Under the pieces are notes generated by a model. It worked only from the letters and a program-made list of their open reading frames with translations. It did not search any database and had not been told where the DNA came from. A DNA stretch of 8,483 nt from positions 1 through 8,483 of the forward strand of contig CAKMKB010000115.1 in NCBI GenBank assembly GCA_927435965.1, read 5' to 3'. The DNA comes from 38-11 sp927435965. GTDB lineage: Bacteria > Bacillota > Clostridia > Tissierellales > Dethiosulfatibacteraceae. Position numbers and translations under genes: made by a program. Below, in pieces: positions 1-4,706 of this stretch (positions are counted from its first letter, which is position 1; every line of letters begins with the position of its first letter).

Positions 1-1
1 A

Positions 2-226
2 TGACTATTGTACACATAATGTGTTCCAAACGTAAATTCATTGTTACTTTCCAACTGTCAAGGAATCCTTTATAGGTCATATTTGAGTTGTTGCATAATA
101 TGCAACAACTGAGAGAATTTATGTAATTGCACTCGAGGAGATCAAAAATGAACTATAAAGGATTCCTTGACAGTTGGAAAGTAACAATGAATTTACGTTT
201 GGAACACATTATGTGTACAATAGTCA
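2..226. repeat. Long inverted repeat at left end (arms 2-86 / 142-226)
   Basis: Positions 2-75 are an exact reverse complement of 153-226 (74 bp). Pairing continues inward to 86/142 with two mismatches (76/152 and 81/147), after which it stops. The unpaired centre is 87-141 and holds most of a separate short palindrome. Because the right end of the window also folds back on itself, the left copy (2-75) may be a template-switch artefact joined at a 9-of-11 imperfect match. A genuine inverted duplication cannot be excluded. The right-hand arm looks like the native copy, since it lies in an ORF with a good ribosome binding site, whereas the mirrored start at position 80 on the - strand has none. 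Confidence 0.9.
86..110. repeat. 25-bp perfect palindrome (hairpin)
   Basis: AGTTGTTGCAT (86-96) is followed by three bases and then its exact reverse complement (100-110), giving an 11-12 bp stem with an almost closed loop. It lies in the centre of the longer inverted repeat. It has no following T-run, so it does not look like an intrinsic terminator. It could be an operator-like site or part of a degenerate repeat unit: GTTGCATAA also occurs inside the array downstream. Confidence 0.7.
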
Positions 227-294
227 AAATCGAAAATGTAGTCCAACTAAAAAATCAGACTACAGGCTTGAATCCAGTAATATCAAGATTTTAA
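148..294 (+). CDS. Possible small ORF, 48 residues, unknown function
   Basis: An ATG at 148 is preceded by GAGGAG at 135-140 with a 7-base spacing, which is a strong ribosome binding site. It opens a 48-codon frame ending in TAA at 292-294. The peptide starts MNYKGFLDSWK and has no obvious signal peptide, long hydrophobic segment or motif that I recognise. Codons 3-26 lie inside the right arm of the left-end inverted repeat, so the reading depends on which arm is native. It could be a leader peptide, the remnant 5' end of a broken gene, or a chance frame. Nothing nearby assigns a function. Confidence 0.35.
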   Translation: MNYKGFLDSWKVTMNLRLEHIMCTIVKIENVVQLKNQTTGLNPVISRF

Positions 295-319
295 AGGTTT
301 TGTAGTCTATGTAGTCTGA
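255..319. repeat. 10-bp inverted repeat TCAGACTACA / TGTAGTCTGA
   Basis: TCAGACTACA at 255-264 is exactly complementary to TGTAGTCTGA at 310-319. A second partial right arm, TGTAGTCT, sits at 301-308, so two alternative pairings are possible. The enclosed region holds the end of the small ORF and a short CTTGA/TCAAG stem. No T-run follows, so it is not a standard terminator. Its role is unknown. Confidence 0.45.
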
Positions 320-352
320 GAAATCGCAAACTTTTTGATTGGATGTATATAT

Positions 353-454
353 CGACGTGAGTATCATGAAAGAATGAAACCACAAGATGTTGTGGGTCAA
401 AAATATTTGACTACCATATGTTGCGCAAATTACATCCTTTTACCATAACCGCGT
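353..454. repeat. Repeat unit 1
   Basis: This unit opens with CGACGTGAGTAT (353-364). Hairpin CCACAA/TTGTGG lies at 380-395, directly followed by hairpin GTCAAA/TTTGAC at 396-411 and the 3' motif CATCCTTTTACCATAA. The outer stem with the unit start is decayed. The + strand frame from 353 is open through RREY and KPQDVVGQKYLTTI to a TAA at 446-448. Confidence 0.75.
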
Positions 455-587
455 CGACGTGAGTATGCTCATGTGATAAAACACTATATATTGTGGTTTA
501 GAACAGAAAAAATACAAATATACCACAATATATAGATTAGTCCTTTTATCATAGTCTTATCGAAGGTGATACGAAATGGATAAAAAA
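455..587. repeat. Repeat unit 2, variant with long hairpin
   Basis: This is the most diverged full unit. The CCACAA hairpin is replaced by a 14-bp perfect stem, 484-497 with 522-535, over a 24-base loop. An outer 8-bp stem TGATAAAA/TTTTATCA (474-481 with 544-551) encloses it. The outer stem sequence differs from that of unit 5 (TTGAAAGGAT/ATCCTTTCAA) but still pairs, which looks like compensatory change. The unit is about 30 bases longer than the others. Confidence 0.7.
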
Positions 588-700
588 CGAGTGAGTATGA
601 GTAAAGGATAAGCAAGAATCATTAAATTCAAGATGTAGATGTAGTGAAATCAAGGCATACAACATGTAGCATAAAAATCGAATGATTGGATGAACGAGTT
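588..700. repeat. Repeat unit 3, degenerate
   Basis: This unit begins CGA-GTGAGTAT (588-598, one C missing) followed by GAGTAAAGGATAA. That segment pairs with the end of unit 2 (541-553 with 596-608, 11 of 13 positions). The hairpin core is mostly lost, leaving only a CAAGATGTAG-like trace near 629. The identical 28-base block of units 1, 4 and 5 is absent. Confidence 0.55.
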
Positions 701-803
701 CGACGTGAGTATCTTAAAAGAACGAAACCACAAGATGTAGTGGGTCAAAAATATTTGACTACCATATATTGCATAAAGCACATCCTTTCACCATAATCGG
801 GCG
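701..803. repeat. Repeat unit 4
   Basis: This unit opens with CGACGTGAGTAT (701-712). The first hairpin at 728-743 has a weakened stem (GATGTAGTGG), and the second at 744-759 is intact. The unit ends in CATCCTTTCACCATAA. Its ATCCTTTCA (782-790) pairs exactly with TGAAAGGAT (818-826) of unit 5, placing the next CGACGTGAGTAT motif in the loop. Confidence 0.75.
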
Positions 804-906
804 CGACGTGAGTATCTTGAAAGGATCAAAACCACAATATGTTGTGGGTCAAAAATATTTGACTACCATATGTTGCATAAATTACATCCTTTCAACATAA
901 TAATAT
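804..906. repeat. Repeat unit 5, best-preserved fold
   Basis: CGACGTGAGTAT at 804-815 is followed by TTGAAAGGAT (817-826), which pairs exactly with ATCCTTTCAA (886-895) over 10 bp. This encloses the two abutting hairpins at 832-847 and 848-863, giving a three-way or cloverleaf-like fold. The same 3' segment can instead pair with unit 6 (886-898 with 917-929, 12 of 13), so two exclusive folds are possible. Confidence 0.75.
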
Positions 907-930
907 CGACGTGAGTATGGTGAAAGGATA
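907..930. repeat. Repeat unit 6, truncated
   Basis: Only the head of the unit is present: CGACGTGAGTAT (907-918) and GTGAAAGGATA. The hairpin core and tail are missing and the sequence then becomes unique. The array therefore ends with a head motif, as expected if the functional hairpin is tail-of-unit plus head-of-next-unit. Confidence 0.65.
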
Positions 931-1157
931 AAGAGGCTGTAAGTTAGTAATAGCAAGGGTTTCAGCACAACGGTTAAATGTACTAATGTTACAGAATCAT
1001 TACACGTCTAAGCATCCAATCATTAGATGGAATTATGCAAGATATAGTACTAAATCAAGCACAGTATACTACATATAGAGAAGAAAACTAAGGTGATAAA
1101 TACATAAAAGCACCTCTATACAATACATAGACTTTAGATAAGGAAGGATGACGGTAA
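931..1157 (+). other. Unique leader between repeat array and first operon gene
   Basis: I find no ORF with a usable ribosome binding site here. CATCCAATCATT at 1013-1024 is an exact reverse complement of AATGATTGGATG at 681-692, so a 12-bp inverted repeat brackets repeat units 4-6. A TATACT hexamer at 1065-1070 resembles a -10 element but has no convincing -35 partner, so I do not assign a promoter. AGGAAGG at 1141-1147 is the ribosome binding site of the first gene. Confidence 0.4.
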
Positions 1158-2282
1158 ATGGCTGAGAACAATAAAAAGATTTGGTTAGCTTCACCTCATA
1201 TGAGTGATGAAGGTTATGAAATGCAATATGTACAAGAAGCATTCGATACAAACTGGGTAGCTCCACTGGGACCGAATGTAAATGAGTTTGAGAAAGAACT
1301 TGCTGCTAATGTAGGTTCAAAACACGCTGCAGCTATGACTTCTGGAACAGGAGCAATTCATTTAGCTCTTAAAGCTGCTGGCGTTGGTGAAGGTGACATA
1401 GTATTCTGTCCTACCTTAACATTTTCTGCTACAGCCAATCCGATTATCTATCAGAACGCTACTCCTGTTTTTATCGATAGTGATTATGAAACTTGGAATA
1501 TGTGTCCTAAAGCACTAGAGGCAGCCTTCGAGAAGTACGGTGATAAGGTGAAGGCTGTTTTAGTTGTACATTTATATGGTCTTTCAGCTGATATGGACAA
1601 GATTATGGCTATTTGTGAGAAATACAATGTGTCAGTTATTGAAGATGCTGCTGAATCATTAGGTGCTTATTATAAAGGAAAACATACTGGAACCTTCGGT
1701 AAGTTTGGAGTTTTCAGTTTTAATGGAAATAAGATTATTACCACTTCTGGTGGCGGCATGCTTGTTTCTGATGATGAAGAGAAAATCAAGAAAGTAAGAT
1801 TCTGGTCCACTCAATCCAGAGATGCAGCAAGGCACTATCAACATAGCGAAATAGGGTTCAATTACCGTATGAGCAATGTTGTTGCTGGGATTGGCAGAGG
1901 ACAATTAAAAGTATTAGACCAGAGAGTAGCTAAGAAAAATTATATCTTTGAGTATTATAAGCAAGAGCTTGGACAGTTAGAGGGCATTGAGTTTATGCCG
2001 ATTAATGACTGGAATGAACCAAACTACTGGCTGAGTGTGATGACGTTAAATGGTTCAGTAAGACCTCTAGATGTAATGGAAGCATTAGAAGCTGAGAATA
2101 TTGAATCAAGACCTGTGTGGAAGCCGATGCACATGCAGCCATTCTTTGATGAGTATGACTATATAGGTGAAGATGTGGGCGAGAAGTTATTTGAGAATGG
2201 CGTGTGCTTGCCATCTGATACTAAGATGACCGATGAGGATCTTGAAAGAATTTGTGGGATTATAAAATCATTATGGAAATAG
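1158..2282 (+). CDS. pglE: PglE-like PLP-dependent UDP-4-keto-sugar aminotransferase
   Basis: This is a fold-type I, DegT/DnrJ/EryC1-family aminotransferase. It would transfer an amino group from glutamate to C4 of a UDP-4-keto-6-deoxy-GlcNAc sugar, a step of UDP-bacillosamine synthesis, in the cytoplasm. At 374 residues it has the usual family length. Visible motifs are TSGTGAIHLAL (61-71, cofactor phosphate loop), EDAAESLGA (162-170, Asp163 facing the PLP ring nitrogen) and FSFNGNKIITTSGGG (186-200), where Lys192 is the expected Schiff-base lysine. The text around NGNKIITTSGGGML, and the SRPVWKPMH segment near the C-terminus, closely follow Campylobacter PglE. AGGAAGG (1141-1147) supports the ATG at 1158. 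It is the first clear operon gene and its stop almost touches the next start. B. subtilis EpsN-like is the alternative family label. The dehydratase that makes its substrate is not in the window. Confidence 0.93.
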   Translation: MAENNKKIWLASPHMSDEGYEMQYVQEAFDTNWVAPLGPNVNEFEKELAANVGSKHAAAMTSGTGAIHLALKAAGVGEGDIVFCPTLTFSATANPIIYQNATPVFIDSDYETWNMCPKALEAAFEKYGDKVKAVLVVHLYGLSADMDKIMAICEKYNVSVIEDAAESLGAYYKGKHTGTFGKFGVFSFNGNKIITTSGGGMLVSDDEEKIKKVRFWSTQSRDAARHYQHSEIGFNYRMSNVVAGIGRGQLKVLDQRVAKKNYIFEYYKQELGQLEGIEFMPINDWNEPNYWLSVMTLNGSVRPLDVMEALEAENIESRPVWKPMHMQPFFDEYDYIGEDVGEKLFENGVCLPSDTKMTDEDLERICGIIKSLWK

Positions 2283-2283
2283 A

Positions 2284-2940
2284 GTGGATGATATGAATGT
2301 GACTGAAATAAAGCCTTCTAAAGGCATATATAGAAAATTTATAAAACGACCAATGGATTTTATTTTGTCTGTGATGGCAATTATCGTTTTAAGTCCGGTA
2401 CTTATAATCGTTGCTATTCTTGTAAGAACTAAGCTTGGTAGTCCTGTAATATTTAAGCAGAAAAGACCGGGGCTTAATGAGAAGATTTTTACTATGTATA
2501 AATTTAGGACTATGACGGATGAGAGAGATGAGTATGGTGAGCTGCTTCCAGACAGTGTTAGATTAACTAAATTTGGTATGATGCTTAGGGTCTCCAGTTT
2601 GGATGAACTTCCTGAACTTTTAAATATTCTTAAAGGTGATATGTCTATTATTGGGCCAAGACCCTTACTTGTGGAATATTTACCCCTTTATAATGAACAT
2701 CAAAAAAGACGCCACGAAGTGAGACCTGGACTTTCAGGATTAGCTCAAATTGGTGGTAGAAATGCAATAGAATGGGAAGATAAATTTGATTTAGATGTTA
2801 AATATGTGGACAATATCAGTTTTCTGGGAGATTGTAATGTAATAATTACTACTTTAAGAAAAGTTTTAATAAGGGAAGGAATCAGTTCAGGTACTTCAGT
2901 TACGACGGAACCTTTTAAAGGTAAAACTGTGAATAAATAA
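2284..2940 (+). CDS. pglC: PglC-like undecaprenyl-phosphate sugar-1-phosphate transferase
   Basis: This is a small monotopic phosphoglycosyl transferase (bacterial sugar transferase family, EpsL/PglC type) of about 218 residues. It would move a sugar-1-phosphate, probably diNAcBac, from UDP onto undecaprenyl phosphate at the inner membrane face, starting the glycan. Near the N-terminus is one hydrophobic re-entrant segment (about 26-48) with the Ser37-Pro38 break, then FKQKRPG (57-63), KFRTM (73-77), SLDELPEL (105-112) with the catalytic Asp107-Glu108 dyad, GDMSIIGPRPLL, and VRPGLSGLAQIGGRN. The tail GISSGTSVTTEPF is typical of the bacillosamine-linked subgroup. The given start is GTG at 2284, two bases after the upstream stop. 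ATG at 2293, just after a weak GAGTGGA, is equally possible and would shorten it by three residues. Spacing implies translational coupling to the aminotransferase. Confidence 0.93.
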   Translation: MDDMNVTEIKPSKGIYRKFIKRPMDFILSVMAIIVLSPVLIIVAILVRTKLGSPVIFKQKRPGLNEKIFTMYKFRTMTDERDEYGELLPDSVRLTKFGMMLRVSSLDELPELLNILKGDMSIIGPRPLLVEYLPLYNEHQKRRHEVRPGLSGLAQIGGRNAIEWEDKFDLDVKYVDNISFLGDCNVIITTLRKVLIREGISSGTSVTTEPFKGKTVNK

Positions 2941-2941
2941 A

Positions 2942-2970
2942 CAATAATATTTTATTAATAATTATTATTG
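2942..2970. repeat. AT-rich intergenic hairpin
   Basis: CAATAATA (2942-2949) pairs with TATTATTG (2963-2970) over a 13-base loop in the only sizeable gap inside the operon (50 bp). The stem is weak and has no GC-rich core or T-run, so it is not a convincing terminator. It may affect mRNA processing, or be chance in AT-rich sequence. Confidence 0.3.
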
Positions 2971-2990
2971 CAGAGAGGAATGTACTTATC

Positions 2991-3611
2991 ATGAAAGATA
3001 AATTGATTATTATTGGTGCCAGCGGACACGGAAAGGTTGTTGCTGACATCGCAATAAAAATGAATAAGTGTCAAAGCATCGCATTCCTCGATGATGACAA
3101 GTCTATTAATACATCTATGGGGTTAGAAGTCATCGGTAGTACTGCTGATGCTTTTACATATAAAGATGAAGCTGATTTCTTCGTTGCAATAGGTAATAAT
3201 GCTGTTCGAGAAAAAGTTCAAGAGAAATTTATTGAGGAAGGATTAAATGTAGTTAGTTTAATTCATCCAAGTGCAGTTATAGGTACTAATGTTGAGATAG
3301 GGATAGGAACTGTTATTATGGCAGGAGTTGTAATAAACAGTTCTACTAGAATTGGTAAAGGCTGCATTATTAATACGAGTAGCAGCTTGGATCATGATAA
3401 TGTGGTTAATGATTATGTTCATATTTCTCCTGGTGTTAGGACTGCCGGGAGTGTGAGCATTGGCAAAGACACTTGGTTAGGTATTGGAAGTGTTGTAAGC
3501 AATAACGTGAACATCTGCAGTGGTTGCAAGGTTGGTGCAGGGGCTGTAGTGGTTAAGGATATAACTGAACCTGGGATATATGTTGGGGTTCCGGTGAGGA
3601 GAGTTGATTGA
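2991..3611 (+). CDS. pglD: PglD/NeuD-like UDP-4-amino-sugar N-acetyltransferase
   Basis: This is a 206-residue acetyltransferase with an N-terminal Rossmann-like sugar-nucleotide domain (IIIGASGHGKVVADI, 6-20) and a C-terminal left-handed beta-helix of hexapeptide repeats (about 95-200). It would acetylate the C4 amino group of the UDP-amino sugar made by the upstream aminotransferase, using acetyl-CoA, to give UDP-diNAcBac. The segment SSSLDHDNVVNDYVHISPG (130-148) holds His135, matching the catalytic histidine of PglD, and a second conserved His144. The ending KDITEPGIYVGVPVRRV follows the family's VxxxxPxxxVxGxPAk/rxi pattern. AGAGGAA (2974-2980) precedes the ATG at 2991. The TGA stop (3609-3611) shares its last base with the next ATG, a coupling arrangement. 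NeuD or EpsM are related alternatives; the gene order favours PglD. Confidence 0.92.
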   Translation: MKDKLIIIGASGHGKVVADIAIKMNKCQSIAFLDDDKSINTSMGLEVIGSTADAFTYKDEADFFVAIGNNAVREKVQEKFIEEGLNVVSLIHPSAVIGTNVEIGIGTVIMAGVVINSSTRIGKGCIINTSSSLDHDNVVNDYVHISPGVRTAGSVSIGKDTWLGIGSVVSNNVNICSGCKVGAGAVVVKDITEPGIYVGVPVRRVD

Positions 3612-4693
3612 TGAGAATTCTAATATTATCAAACTTCGGGATGGGCTTATACAAATTCAGAAAAGAGCTTCTTCAAGAATTACTTAAGCAAGGACATGAA
3701 GTATATGTATCGTTACCAGATGATGAGTATGTTACATTACTTAAAAACTTAGGGTGTGAGTATATTGAATCAAAAGTAGATAGAAGAGGAACAAATCCCA
3801 TAGCTGATATGAAGCTGCTGGTTTCTTATATAAGGCTCATAAAAAAAATCAAACCAGATATTGTCCTAACTTATACTATTAAACCTAATGTTTATGGTGG
3901 GTTTGCTTGTAGAATGACTAAAACTCAATACCTACCAAACATAACTGGCTTAGGGACTGCAGTAGAAAATGAAGGGTTAATGCAAAAGATAACTCTTACT
4001 TTATATAAAATAGGATTGAAAAATGCCAAATGTGTATTTTTTCAAAATGAGCCGAATAGGCAATTTTTTATCGAAAGAGGAATCATAAAGAACAATTCAA
4101 GGGTGATACCTGGTTCAGGGGTGAACTTAGAGCAACATCGATTTGAAGACTATCCTGACGATGATAAAAATATTCGTATTTTGTTTATCGGCAGGATAAT
4201 GAAAGCAAAAGGTATGGATGAATTACTTGAGGCAGCAAAACAGATGAAGGAAAGTGATAAAAATGTTGAGTTTCACTTAGTAGGCTTTTGTGAAGAAGGA
4301 TACTCTGAACAGCTTATGCTGCTAAATGAATCTGGAATAATACATTATCATGGTCAACAAGATGATGTAAATAAGTATATTAAGAGTTCACATGCCACGA
4401 TTCTACCTTCATATCATGAAGGAACATCTAATGTTTTACTAGAATCCGCTTCGACAGGAAGGCCAATTCTGGCTTCGAATGTGACAGGGTGTAAAGAAAC
4501 ATTTGATGATGGAGTGAGTGGAATTGGATTTGAGGTTAAGAGTGTTAAAGCTCTTGTTGATGCCATTCGTAAATTTCTTGATTTACCATATGAGAGTAAA
4601 AAACAGATGGGAATAGCCGGGAGAAAGAAAATGGAACGAGAGTACAATAGAAAAATTGTCATTAACGCTTACATAGAACAAATCAGTAGATGA
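3611..4693 (+). CDS. pglA: PglA-like GT4 family glycosyltransferase
   Basis: This GT-B fold retaining glycosyltransferase (GT4 family, 360 residues) probably adds the second sugar to the undecaprenyl-linked first sugar on the cytoplasmic face. In C. jejuni PglA this is GalNAc alpha-1,3 to diNAcBac. The N-terminal acceptor domain starts MRILILSNFGMGLYKFRKEL and includes the ITGLG segment at 111-115. The C-terminal nucleotide-sugar domain has LFIGRIMKAKGMDELLEAA (191-209), HYHGQQDDV (245-253) and PSYHEGTSNVLLESASTGRPI, in which Glu270 and Glu278 form the EX7E motif. I chose ATG 3611, overlapping the previous TGA by one base, because AGGAGA at 3597-3602 lies 8 bases upstream. TTG at 3608 is an in-frame but weaker start. 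Acceptor and donor are inferred from resemblance and context. Confidence 0.88.
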   Translation: MRILILSNFGMGLYKFRKELLQELLKQGHEVYVSLPDDEYVTLLKNLGCEYIESKVDRRGTNPIADMKLLVSYIRLIKKIKPDIVLTYTIKPNVYGGFACRMTKTQYLPNITGLGTAVENEGLMQKITLTLYKIGLKNAKCVFFQNEPNRQFFIERGIIKNNSRVIPGSGVNLEQHRFEDYPDDDKNIRILFIGRIMKAKGMDELLEAAKQMKESDKNVEFHLVGFCEEGYSEQLMLLNESGIIHYHGQQDDVNKYIKSSHATILPSYHEGTSNVLLESASTGRPILASNVTGCKETFDDGVSGIGFEVKSVKALVDAIRKFLDLPYESKKQMGIAGRKKMEREYNRKIVINAYIEQISR

Positions 4694-4706
4694 AGGGGTA
4701 GTCAAA

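Larger units (their letters stand above)
336..930. repeat. Array of six diverged ~103-bp tandem units with nested hairpins
   Basis: CGACGTGAGTAT occurs at 353, 455, 701, 804 and 907, with a one-base-deleted form at 588. The spacings are 102, 133, 113, 103 and 103 bp. Units 1, 4 and 5 also share an identical 28-base block (392-419, 740-767, 844-871). Each of these three carries two abutting hairpins, CCACAA-N4-TTGTGG (imperfect in unit 4) and GTCAAA-AATA-TTTGAC, and ends in CATCCTTT(T/C)A. That end can pair with GAAAGGAT at the start of the same or next unit. TGATTGGATG precedes units 1 and 4 (336-345, 683-692), suggesting block duplication. No long ORF covers the region. I do not recognise the family. 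Candidates are a structured RNA array, a protein-binding array upstream of the operon, or decayed mobile repeats. Confidence 0.85.

Noticed and set aside
86..120. Intrinsic terminator at the palindrome
   Set aside because: The stem is AT-rich and is followed by GAGAGAATTT rather than a T-run.
576..611. 11-codon peptide beginning MDKKRVSMSKG with an AAGGTG upstream
   Set aside because: It is very short, overlaps the degenerate head of repeat unit 3, and is not reproduced in other units; it is likely chance.
353..930. CRISPR array
   Set aside because: The unit period is about 103 bp with most of each unit conserved rather than short repeats with unique spacers, the copies are diverged, and there are no cas genes.
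353..930. Integron-style attC cassette array
   Set aside because: The spacing and hairpins are suggestive, but I do not see paired RYYYAAC/GTTRRRY core sites, cassette ORFs or an integrase.
1042..1070. Operon promoter with -10 TATACT at 1065-1070
   Set aside because: No acceptable -35 hexamer is found at 16-18 bases upstream; evidence is too weak to annotate.
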